A stretch of 6,763 nucleotides of DNA from JBBQXY01 sp051004815 (GCA_051004815.1 JBPCJY010000192.1:1-6763); one strand, 5' to 3'. Shown: positions 1 through 5,184, counted from the stretch's first letter. The notes: generated from the sequence alone by a model not told the origin. Translations and numbers: made by a program.

Positions 1-189
1 ATCTGTCATTCTGAGCGCAGCGAAGAATCTGTCATTCTGAGCGCAGCGAAGAATCTGTCATTCTGAGCGCAGCGAAGATTCTGTCATTCTGAGCGCAGCG
101 AAGATTCTGTCATTCTGAGCGCAGCGAAGAATCTGTCATTCTGAGCGCAGCGAAGATTCTGTCATTCTGAGCGCAGCGAAGAATCTGTC
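1..189. repeat. 26-bp tandem repeat array, seven full units plus a partial eighth
   Basis: Seven head-to-tail 26-bp units fill 1-182, and 183-189 begins an eighth. Each unit reads WTCTGTCATTCTG followed by AGCGCAGCGAAGA. The units are identical except for their first base, which runs A,A,A,T,T,A,T,A. The array starts at base 1, so it probably continues to the left. In array context ATTCT and AGAAT can pair across each unit boundary that begins with A, which gives a short hairpin. The period is not a multiple of three, so it does not code for a repeated peptide. Similar CATTCTGAGCG-type intergenic repeats are, from memory, common in Chloroflexota. There are no spacers, so it is not CRISPR. Confidence 0.95.
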
Positions 190-250
190 GTGCGAAGTCG
201 TGCCGCAGACTCGACTCATGTCACCTTTGAGACGTATGGATAATCACCAG

Positions 251-267
251 TTTTGTGTCACACAAAA
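251..267 (-). terminator. Weak hairpin after lysS
   Basis: A perfect 7-bp inverted repeat (TTTTGTG, loop TCA, CACAAAA) begins four bases after the lysS stop codon on the minus strand. The stem is A/T-rich and no clear T-tract follows it, so it could be a weak 3' end or an mRNA-stabilising hairpin. It is the only terminator-like structure seen after lysS. Confidence 0.25.
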
Positions 268-271
268 TACT

Positions 272-1750
272 TTACTGTTCCTCTGCTGTTTTTCGCATGG
301 TGGGGAACAGGATTACGTCGCGAATAGAGTCCTGGTCGGACATGAGCATGGCCAGGCGATCAATGCCGAGGCCGAGGCCGCCGGTGGGCGGCATACCTAC
401 TTCGAGGGCTTCCAGAAAGTCTTCGTCCAGAACCTGGGCTTCGTCGTCTCCTTGCTCACGTTGGCGCATCTGATCCTCGAAACGCGCACGCTGATCCAGT
501 GGATCGTTTAACTCGGTGAAGGCGTTGCCACACTCTAAACCGCCGATAAACGGCTGGAAGCGATCTACCAGGCCCGCGATCTCTGGATGATCCTTCGCCA
601 AAGGCGAAACGTCACGCGGATAGTCAGTTAGAAAGAGGGCCTGGCGCAGCGCGGGAATACCCTTACGGAACATCGCCCCCTTCAAGTCATCAATCAAACG
701 GCCACGCCCAAGCTTGGGGTCAGCTTCATAGCCATTGGCACGCATTTCCACGGCCAGACTCTCCTTATCGGGGAAGCGATTCACGTCAATGCCGGTAAAT
801 TCCGCAATCGCATCGAGGAGACGAATACGCGGCCAAGGAGGCGTCAAATCTACCTCTGTACCCTGGTACGTAATACGCGGCGTTCCCTTCACTTCCAGTG
901 CAATGAAGTGAATCATCTCTTCGACCAGCTTCATAACATCGTTATAGTCGGCAAAGGCCTGGTAGCATTCCATCATAGTAAATTCAGGATTATGGCTGCG
1001 ATCAATACCCTCGTTACGAAAAGCACGTCCTATTTCATAGACCCGTTCAAACCCACCCACAATCAAGCGTTTGAGATAGAGTTCCACGGCAATACGCAGA
1101 TATAAATCGCGATCTAAAGTATTGTGATACGTGGTAAATGGGCGTGCGGTGGCTCCGCCATAGAGAGGCTGCAACATAGGCGTTTCAACCTCGACGAAGC
1201 CCTGCTCATCCAGGTAACGGCGCATGGCAGAGATGGTGCGGCTGCGTGTAACAAAGATTTGCCGCGCTTCATCGCCATTGGCGATCAAATCAAGATAGCG
1301 TTTGCGCTGGCGAATCTCCTTATCTTCCAGTCCGTGATACTTCTCTGGTAGTGGACGCAACGACTTGGCGAGCAGGCGATATTCATGCACATGTACGGTA
1401 CGCTCCCCCGTCTTGGTGATAAAGAGAAAACCGCTGACCTGGATGAAATCGCCAATGTCCAGGAGCTTGAGGGCGCGATAGGACTCTTCGCCAATGTCAT
1501 TGATGCGGAAGTAGACCTGGATACTGCCGCTACCATCTTCGATTTTGAAGAAAGCGATCTTCCCCATCTCGCGCATCAAGCGAATGCGCCCGACGAGTGT
1601 TACGGAGCCTTCCGGCCCCTGTAATGCGTCAAAGTGTTGTAATACCTCGGCTATTGTATGGGTACGCTGTACAGTATTGGGATAAGGGTTGATGCCCTTT
1701 TCCCGCAATGCATAGAGGCGTTGTAGCCTTACATCTCGTTCATCTGGCAT
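272..1750 (-). CDS. lysS: Lysyl-tRNA synthetase, class II
   Basis: This cytoplasmic enzyme charges tRNA-Lys with lysine using ATP. The 492-residue length fits bacterial LysRS. The N-terminal OB-fold anticodon-binding domain covers about residues 48-130 (TLVGRI, GKIAFFKIEDGSGSIQVY). The class II catalytic core follows, with motif 1 around 175-192 (RRYLDEQGFVEVETPML), motif 2 around 235-262 (FERVYEIGRAFRNEG, then HNPEFTMME) and motif 3 around 457-486 (GGLGLGIDRLAML, then LFPTMR). The reading frame stays open upstream to 1960. I chose the ATG at 1750 because AGGAG lies 15 bases before it, homology begins just after it, and a longer start would run towards the greA terminator. The residue before HNPEFT is Ser252 where Arg is usual (E. 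coli LysU reads RHNPEFT). The stretch before TDYPRDVSPLAK is also divergent. A terminator separates the gene from greA upstream. Confidence 0.97.
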   Translation of the reverse strand: MPDERDVRLQRLYALREKGINPYPNTVQRTHTIAEVLQHFDALQGPEGSVTLVGRIRLMREMGKIAFFKIEDGSGSIQVYFRINDIGEESYRALKLLDIGDFIQVSGFLFITKTGERTVHVHEYRLLAKSLRPLPEKYHGLEDKEIRQRKRYLDLIANGDEARQIFVTRSRTISAMRRYLDEQGFVEVETPMLQPLYGGATARPFTTYHNTLDRDLYLRIAVELYLKRLIVGGFERVYEIGRAFRNEGIDRSHNPEFTMMECYQAFADYNDVMKLVEEMIHFIALEVKGTPRITYQGTEVDLTPPWPRIRLLDAIAEFTGIDVNRFPDKESLAVEMRANGYEADPKLGRGRLIDDLKGAMFRKGIPALRQALFLTDYPRDVSPLAKDHPEIAGLVDRFQPFIGGLECGNAFTELNDPLDQRARFEDQMRQREQGDDEAQVLDEDFLEALEVGMPPTGGLGLGIDRLAMLMSDQDSIRDVILFPTMRKTAEEQ

Positions 1751-1810
1751 AATAGTTGTATTCTTCTCCTGCAAAAAATTTTGCCAATACGGTCTGCTAG
1801 ATTTTTTCGT

Positions 1811-1819
1811 ATTGTAACA
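1811..1819 (-). promoter_or_regulatory. Probable lysS promoter, extended -10
   Basis: The minus strand reads TGTTACAAT, an extended -10 (TGn plus TACAAT), about 60 bp before the lysS ATG. There is no good -35 at 16-18 bp, which is common with extended -10 promoters. A separate promoter is expected because a strong terminator follows greA. Confidence 0.4.
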
Positions 1820-1847
1820 CTGTTTTACTTTTAGGAATAGAGCACGG

Positions 1848-1909
1848 GCCGATAAATCGGCGATGGCGGCGATAAATCGCGCCCTACGGTTCAGCTGCAA
1901 GCATGCAGC
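1848..1909. repeat. Paired GATAAATC mini-hairpins plus a third hairpin
   Basis: Two short inverted repeats share the core GATAAATC and are exactly 20 bp apart: GCCGAT-AA-ATCGGC at 1848-1861, and GCGAT-AA-ATCGC with its core at 1871-1878, flanked by GGC and GCC. A third hairpin, GCTGCA-AGCA-TGCAGC, lies at 1894-1909. All three sit between the greA terminator and the lysS promoter. They look like a dispersed intergenic repeat or a protein-binding region rather than part of the lysS message. No function is assigned. Confidence 0.5.
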
Positions 1910-1959
1910 ACGAATGCGTTTGCACATGATGGCTTCCTTCCATCGAGTTTTGTAGAGCA

Positions 1960-2010
1960 CAAAACAAAAACCGACCGGCGGCTCCTAATTTGTTGGGCCG
2001 CGGGTCGGTT
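1960..2010 (-). terminator. Strong intrinsic terminator of greA
   Basis: On the minus strand, 22 bases after the greA stop, AACCGACC pairs with GGTCGGTT (8 bp). A C/C mismatch follows, then GCGGC pairs with GCCGC (5 bp) around a 14-base loop. TTTGTTTTG follows directly. This is a textbook Rho-independent terminator and it isolates lysS from the birA-greA unit. Confidence 0.9.
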
Positions 2011-2032
2011 GATTGCTGCTACTTTTGGGAAG

Positions 2033-2497
2033 CTACTCGATGATGAGGATCGTATACTCCTTTACACCACCGGGCGTAGACACAATCACCATGTCGCCTA
2101 CTTTATGGCCCAGCAGTGCTTTCCCTACCGGCGATTCGTTGGAAATACGTCCGGCACTGGGATTCGCTTCATATGCCCCCACGAGTGTGTAGTGGTACTC
2201 GCGGTCATCGCTATTGCGCAAGGATACGATTGAACCAAGTGTGACCTGATCGGTCTCTACCTTGCTAATTAATTTGGCCTTTGCCAGCAACTGCTCTAGC
2301 TCCAGGATGCGCCCCTCAAGGCGTGCTTGCTGCTCTTTGGCATCCTCGTAGGCCGCATTGTCAATGACATCGCCTGACTCTTTAGCATCATGAAGGTACT
2401 GTGCTACCTGCGCACGCCCAGCAGTTCGCAATAGCTCCAATTGACTTAGCGCGTGCTGTTGCCCATCATTTGTGAGGAATACTTCCTGTGTCTCCAA
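2033..2497 (-). CDS. greA: Transcription elongation factor GreA
   Basis: GreA enters the RNA polymerase secondary channel and stimulates cleavage of backtracked RNA. The protein is 154 residues, close to the usual 158. An N-terminal coiled coil covers about residues 8-77, with its tip at SGDVIDNAAYEDAKEQQ. The C-terminal FKBP-like domain contains VTLGSIVSL, SPVGKALLGHKVGD and TPGGVKEYTILIIE. In E. coli the two tip acids that position Mg2+ are Asp41 and Glu44. Here they read Asp43 and Asp46, a conservative change of the second. The start is TTG at 2497: an in-frame TGA lies only a few codons upstream, and AAGGGA stands 7 bases before the TTG. The gene begins 95 bp after birA, and I see no convincing promoter between them, so the two may be co-transcribed. 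Confidence 0.95.
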   Translation of the reverse strand: METQEVFLTNDGQQHALSQLELLRTAGRAQVAQYLHDAKESGDVIDNAAYEDAKEQQARLEGRILELEQLLAKAKLISKVETDQVTLGSIVSLRNSDDREYHYTLVGAYEANPSAGRISNESPVGKALLGHKVGDMVIVSTPGGVKEYTILIIE

Positions 2498-2592
2498 CTC
2501 TGTTTCCCTTCATTAACTCCGCGGGTAAGTTACACATCTTGTATCCTACCGCAGATATCTAGTTCACCCATCCCAAAAGGATAGAGTGTTGA

Positions 2593-3459
2593 TTACCTGA
2601 GCGTGTAGCCTACATCTCCCCAGCTAATACTAACTAGTTCACCTGAATGACGACGAAGTAACAGCTCTCCGTTATCATTCACATCTTCAGCGATACCGTT
2701 CAGTACGGTATCTCCCTGTCGCACCTGGATTGCGCGTCCAAGTGTTGACAATTGTTGACGCCAGCGCTCCCGAAGAGAGCGGGAAGCCCGCTCAAGCTCT
2801 TGGACTGAGTGTTCCGTAACCATCTGCTGCAATACCAGATAATCAGTTTCAATAGACTGCAACAAATGTGCGATAAATAGCTCGCGACTTACTGCGTGTT
2901 CACAAGCGGTTTCAAGGGTTGTCGCTGCGCTATATTGCGCGGCCTGAGCTTGATACAGGGTGGGCAAATCCTCGCTATGCCCTTTGACATTGACTCCAAT
3001 ACCAAGGATGGCAACCAAATGACCGAAGCGATCATGGCTCGTCTCGATCAGGATGCCGGCAACTTTGCGGTCGCCGATAAGGACATCGTTGGGCCATTTA
3101 ATGGTTGCGGGGACTCCACAGGTATGGGTAATCGCGTTAACGACTGCAAGCGGCCCAATCATCACCAGCAAATGAGGCGGGAAAAGCGGTCGGAGTAGTG
3201 TAGATGAAAGCACATTGCATCCAGCAACATCCACCCATTGACGGCCTAGCCTACCCTTACCGGCAGTTTGACTGTCGGCAAGTACAACCACCCCCTCTTC
3301 TGACTGCTCATGAGCCAGGTGCATCGCTCGTGCATTCGTCGAGTCAACTACTGGTAGATAGAACAGCTTATCTCCCTGCCCGAACAGTCGGGTCTTTAGC
3401 TGGCATTGAAGCTTTGCAATGTCCAACGCTCTCATCTGAGGAGAAAAGCCTAACTGCAT
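2593..3459 (-). CDS. birA: Biotin-protein ligase, monofunctional (class I)
   Basis: The enzyme makes biotinyl-AMP and transfers biotin to the acceptor lysine of carboxylase BCCP domains such as that of acetyl-CoA carboxylase. The protein has 288 residues. The substrate entry motif VVDSTN is at 37-42, the biotin/ATP loop GKGRLGRQW at 67-75 and KWPND at 121-125. The catalytic lysine is expected at Lys132 in DRKVAGILIE, and GIGVNV is at 153-158. An SH3-like C-terminal domain covers about 237-288. There is no N-terminal winged helix-turn-helix, so unlike E. coli BirA it is not expected to repress transcription itself. The ATG has AGGA 7 bases upstream. Downstream lies greA. Upstream, after a 5'-terminal stretch of about 155 bp, is a terminator-bearing leader that may control it. 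Confidence 0.93.
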   Translation of the reverse strand: MQLGFSPQMRALDIAKLQCQLKTRLFGQGDKLFYLPVVDSTNARAMHLAHEQSEEGVVVLADSQTAGKGRLGRQWVDVAGCNVLSSTLLRPLFPPHLLVMIGPLAVVNAITHTCGVPATIKWPNDVLIGDRKVAGILIETSHDRFGHLVAILGIGVNVKGHSEDLPTLYQAQAAQYSAATTLETACEHAVSRELFIAHLLQSIETDYLVLQQMVTEHSVQELERASRSLRERWRQQLSTLGRAIQVRQGDTVLNGIAEDVNDNGELLLRRHSGELVSISWGDVGYTLR

Positions 3460-3492
3460 ACAGCCATCCTACCAATAAACAATACGAAATAG

Positions 3493-3614
3493 AAGCCAGG
3501 GTATAAGGAGAAGTTCAACAACCTCAAAACGGGTACAGCTGAACTCAGTGTAGCGTGGGCGAATCAACTTCCGCTACTTCTAGCAAGAAATTGAAGAGTC
3601 AAGCCAGGGTATAA
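3493..3614. repeat. 14-bp direct repeat flanking the birA upstream region
   Basis: AAGCCAGGGTATAA occurs at 3493-3506 and again at 3601-3614, with start points 108 bp apart. On the transcribed (minus) strand it reads TTATACCCTGGCTT. The first copy met by RNA polymerase merges with the T-tract of the leader terminator, and the second lies 34 bp before the birA start. The repeat could mark a duplication, or it could be a pair of binding sites. Confidence 0.85.
3500..3527 (-). promoter_or_regulatory. Possible weak birA promoter
   Basis: On the minus strand TTGAGG (3522-3527) and TATACC (3500-3505) are separated by 16 bp, and each matches four of six consensus bases. This would let birA be transcribed independently of the leader terminator. 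The match is weak, and read-through from the strong leader promoter is the alternative. Confidence 0.2.
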
Positions 3615-3660
3615 AAACCCCAGAGCGAAAGGTGCAATTCTTTGTGCCTTCACTCTGGGG
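3613..3660 (-). terminator. Strong intrinsic terminator ending the birA leader RNA
   Basis: On the minus strand CCCCAGAG (3653-3660) pairs with CTCTGGGG (3618-3625). The stem is extended by six more pairs including wobbles, around a 15-base loop, and TTTTT follows directly. It stands three bases after the 14-bp hairpin of the leader and about 155 bp before birA, so it either ends a small transcript or acts as an attenuator. Confidence 0.92.
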
Positions 3661-3714
3661 TGACGCTGCACAGGCAGGGGAAGTTATCCGCCTACCAGTG
3701 AGCTTGTATCGGCA

Positions 3715-3789
3715 TTAGTGCCGACTACCTCTCAACTGGAAGGTGTGGGAAATTACTAAGCTGCCTGTGCAGCGACGACATTCATTCAT
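3715..3789 (-). CDS. Short ORF with perfect ribosome-binding site, possible leader peptide
   Basis: This is a 24-codon ORF that begins MNECRRCTGS, ends QLRGSRH and stops at TAA inside the apical loop of the leader hairpin. AAAGGAGGTG, complementary to the 16S 3' tail over its full length, lies at 3797-3806, 7 bases before the ATG. Translation would run through the 5' arm of the 14-bp stem and force it open. Two more ATGs overlap the start in the other frames (at 3785 for 9 codons and 3781 for 18 codons), so the frame actually used is uncertain. The peptide has no recognised family. It is unusual in having two Cys and four Arg in 24 residues, and no run of one regulatory codon is visible. Confidence 0.45.
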   Translation of the reverse strand: MNECRRCTGSLVISHTFQLRGSRH

Positions 3790-3816
3790 TACACACCACC
3801 TCCTTTCATTGCGCTT

Positions 3817-3845
3817 ATTGTACATTGCTTTTTGCGTGCTGTCAA
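3817..3845 (-). promoter_or_regulatory. Near-consensus sigma-70 promoter of the birA leader
   Basis: On the minus strand TTGACA (3840-3845) and TACAAT (3817-3822) are separated by exactly 17 bp. This is the best promoter in the window. The predicted start is near 3810-3812, leaving about 20 nt before the first ATG of the short ORF. Confidence 0.88.
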
Positions 3846-3872
3846 GCTTTTCGTGAATATTCGCTGACAGCA
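3837..3872. promoter_or_regulatory. Inverted repeat over the leader -35, candidate operator
   Basis: TGCTGTCA (3837-3844) and TGACAGCA (3865-3872) form a perfect 8-bp inverted repeat with a 20-bp spacer. The left arm covers most of the -35 element of the leader promoter. The spacer contains the 8-bp palindrome GAATATTC (3855-3862). The position suits a repressor that blocks polymerase, but no regulator is identified. Confidence 0.4.
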
Positions 3873-3930
3873 AGCGGCCTACACGTACCCTTTGGCAAGC
3901 CTCTAGTGTGGCACGATACGCTACAGCTCA

Positions 3931-3992
3931 TTGTGAATTTTTTGTGAATGGGTCTTCATCTTCCGGTTGAGCATATTTTTTGTCCGGTTGAG
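3931..3992 (+). repeat. Two pairs of helically phased short direct repeats
   Basis: TTGTGAAT occurs at 3931-3938 and 3942-3949, 11 bp apart (one DNA turn). TCCGGTTGAG occurs at 3962-3971 and 3983-3992, 21 bp apart (two turns). Both pairs lie upstream of the candidate promoter of the DUF433 gene, on one face of the helix within each pair, as expected for tandem regulator sites. The stretch 3873-3930 shows nothing else recognisable. Confidence 0.45.
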
Positions 3993-4018
3993 GTTTGGCA
4001 TTGTGCATCGTTGGATAG

Positions 4019-4062
4019 TTGACGTTTGTGGTCACTTAGGGCTACACTACGAAGTGACAAAC
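4019..4062 (+). promoter_or_regulatory. Candidate promoter and operator of the DUF433 gene
   Basis: TTGACG (4019-4024) and TACACT (4043-4048) are 18 bp apart and match five and four of six consensus bases. An inverted repeat overlaps them: GTTTGTGGTCACTT at 4024-4037 against AAGTGACAAAC at 4052-4062, which pair over 11 bp if three bases bulge out of the left arm. The overlap suggests repression at this site, possibly autoregulation. Confidence 0.4.
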
Positions 4063-4088
4063 ATATTAAGAGAAAGGAACCCAGGCTC

Positions 4089-4343
4089 ATGGCTATTGAA
4101 CGTACCGCGCATCCCTATATCGTCCGTGACTCAGCTATCTATGGCGGGGAGCCTATCGTTGAAGGGACTCGGACTGGTGTTCGCCACATCATCCTTCTCT
4201 TCCAATCGGGCAAAGACCCCGAGGATATCGCTAACATTCAACGCCTGACATTGGCACAGGTCTACGATGCCATCAGTTACTTCTATGACAACGAGGCCGA
4301 GATCGAGCATTATATCCGCAACGAGTCCTGGGAAGGGAACTAG
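4089..4343 (+). CDS. DUF433 family small protein (antitoxin-like)
   Basis: The protein has 84 residues. The family signature is clear: a short beta-rich start (HPYIVRDSAIYGGEPIVEGTRTGVRHI, residues 8-34) leads into a helical DNA-binding-like half (LLFQSGKDPEDIANI and then LTLAQVYDAISYFYDN). DUF433 proteins are widespread in Chloroflexota and cyanobacteria, and many sit directly before a PIN-like DUF5615 gene, where they are thought to be antitoxins. Here no such partner follows: only 66 bp separate the stop from the convergent padR stop, and they code for nothing recognisable. The ATG at 4089 is chosen because AAAGGA lies 10 bases upstream and homology starts there. The frame extends to 4026, but the extra residues do not resemble the family. 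Toxin-antitoxin function is therefore not supported by context. Confidence 0.85.
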   Translation: MAIERTAHPYIVRDSAIYGGEPIVEGTRTGVRHIILLFQSGKDPEDIANIQRLTLAQVYDAISYFYDNEAEIEHYIRNESWEGN

Positions 4344-4409
4344 GATAAGTGGGTGTGCATTCACCATAGCGCAGCACAGATGGCTAAAGCTGGAAGATCA
4401 AAGAAAGGG

Positions 4410-5042
4410 CTATTGGGGATCTGCCTTATCGTCATGTAGCGGCGGCGGCTGGTCCCCTTCGATCTCCTCCAACACGTCATAGAGCCAGTGTATGTAGGTC
4501 TTCTCAAATTCAATTGCGAAACGGACAACCAGACGAAGGTAGGGGTCTTCCGCGTCTTCAACCGCATAAGGATTCGGGCGCTTGTTTTTTAGCTGCAACG
4601 ATCCGCGTGTTGGAAGAAAGAGCGCATTCTGGCGATATGCCAGTAGGCGTATCTCATGCGTGACTATACTCGTGCGCAGATGCTGCGCCAGGTCACCAGG
4701 AGAGGCAAAGGTGCCAAACAGCACCTTGAGGAGTAACTCGTCACGCAGTTGAAAAACCTCCGGTGGTTGTGCCTGCCACTTGCGCAATGCGGCCTGGCCT
4801 TGATCTGTAATAGAGTAGATTTTACGATCAGGGCGTGTTTCCTGCTCTTCAAGCTCCATCTCTACCCAACCAAGCTCTTTCATACGTCGCAATTCTTTGT
4901 AAATCTGACTCTGCGCTGCTCCCCACATAGTGGAAAGCATATGATCAAAGAGATGCTTGATATCGTAGCCGGACAATGGCCCCCAAAACGCCAGTAAACC
5001 CAGAATAGCATAGGTGACTGGATAAGCCTCAAGTCGTTCCAT
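4410..5042 (-). CDS. PadR family transcriptional repressor
   Basis: The protein has 210 residues. The N-terminal winged helix covers about residues 8-85 (YAILGLLAFWGPLSGYDIK, then SQIYKELRRMKELGWVE, then RKIYSITDQGQAALRKW). This is the PadR signature, with the wing formed by the RKIYSIT strand. A C-terminal helical dimerisation domain of the Vir_act_alpha type follows at about 95-195 (QLRDELLLKVLF and later FEKTYIHWLYDVLEEI). The tail is acidic and proline-rich. The ATG at 5042 has AAGAGGAGGA 6 bases upstream. The gene is divergent from a membrane protein gene. Two matched operators lie between them, one over the gene's own TATAAT box, so autorepression and control of the neighbour are likely. 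The ligand is unknown; many PadR proteins respond to phenolics or drugs. Confidence 0.93.
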   Translation of the reverse strand: MERLEAYPVTYAILGLLAFWGPLSGYDIKHLFDHMLSTMWGAAQSQIYKELRRMKELGWVEMELEEQETRPDRKIYSITDQGQAALRKWQAQPPEVFQLRDELLLKVLFGTFASPGDLAQHLRTSIVTHEIRLLAYRQNALFLPTRGSLQLKNKRPNPYAVEDAEDPYLRLVVRFAIEFEKTYIHWLYDVLEEIEGDQPPPLHDDKADPQ

Positions 5043-5094
5043 AGCTGTTCCTCCTCTTGTTCCACGACTCTAAAATAGTTGCGCATTCCTCTTT

Positions 5095-5117
5095 ATTATA
5101 TGACATTCCGTCATAGA
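5095..5117 (-). promoter_or_regulatory. PadR-side operator overlapping the padR -10
   Basis: TATATGAC-ATTCC-GTCATAGA at 5097-5117 has 8-bp arms (seven paired) around a 5-bp spacer. On the minus strand a perfect TATAAT (5095-5100) overlaps its outer arm and reads towards padR. The -35 is weak. The extra half site GTCATA at 5125-5130 lies between this operator and the next. Confidence 0.7.
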
Positions 5118-5161
5118 AGCTCTTGTCATAGGGATGCTATTTCTGGTATATTATATTTAGC

Positions 5162-5184
5162 TATATGACACTAAGTCATATAAT
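5162..5184 (+). promoter_or_regulatory. Target-side operator overlapping the membrane gene -10
   Basis: TATATGAC-ACTAA-GTCATATA at 5162-5182 is a perfect 8-bp inverted repeat with a 5-bp spacer. A perfect TATAAT (5179-5184) overlaps its outer arm and reads towards the membrane protein gene. The -35 (TTTAGC at 17 bp) is poor. The site shares the ATGAC-N5-GTCAT core of the other operator, and the two centres are 65 bp apart. Confidence 0.75.

Larger units (their letters stand above)
3613..3811 (-). ncRNA. Structured leader or small RNA upstream of birA
   Basis: A transcript of about 195-200 nt is predicted, from a start near 3811 to the T-tract at 3613. Its core is a perfect 14-bp inverted repeat (CGCTGCACAGGCAG at 3664-3677 against 3761-3774). 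This encloses two single-stranded flanks of about 21 and 17 nt and an inner stem. In the inner stem CCAGT pairs with ACTGG and GAG with CTC, with one bulge. It is capped by the hairpin TCGGCA-CTAA-TGCCGA. A terminator follows after three bases. The layout of closing stem, open bubble and apical arm, and the length, resemble 6S RNA. The perfect ribosome-binding site and short ORFs instead suggest a translated attenuator for birA. I cannot match it to a named RNA family, and no T-box motif is present. Confidence 0.6.

Noticed and set aside
1..189. CRISPR array
   Set aside because: The units are directly adjacent with no spacers and there are no cas genes.
200..511. Plus-strand open frame over the repeat edge and the lysS 3' end
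   Set aside because: It is antisense to the clear lysS coding frame and has no ribosome-binding site or recognisable domain.
1751..1960. N-terminal extension of lysS by 70 codons
   Set aside because: The added residues do not resemble LysRS, they span hairpins and the candidate promoter, and a good start with AGGAG exists at 1750.
1751..1960. T-box riboswitch for lysS
   Set aside because: No AGGGTGG-type antiterminator motif and no terminator between the promoter and lysS.
3797..3810. Plus strand CACCTCCTTTC resembling the 3' end of 16S rRNA
   Set aside because: Nothing upstream matches 16S helix 45. The match arises because the minus strand carries a perfect Shine-Dalgarno.
3948..4022. 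24-codon plus-strand ORF across the TCCGGTTGAG repeats
   Set aside because: No ribosome-binding site and no sequence resembling a protein. The repeats look regulatory.
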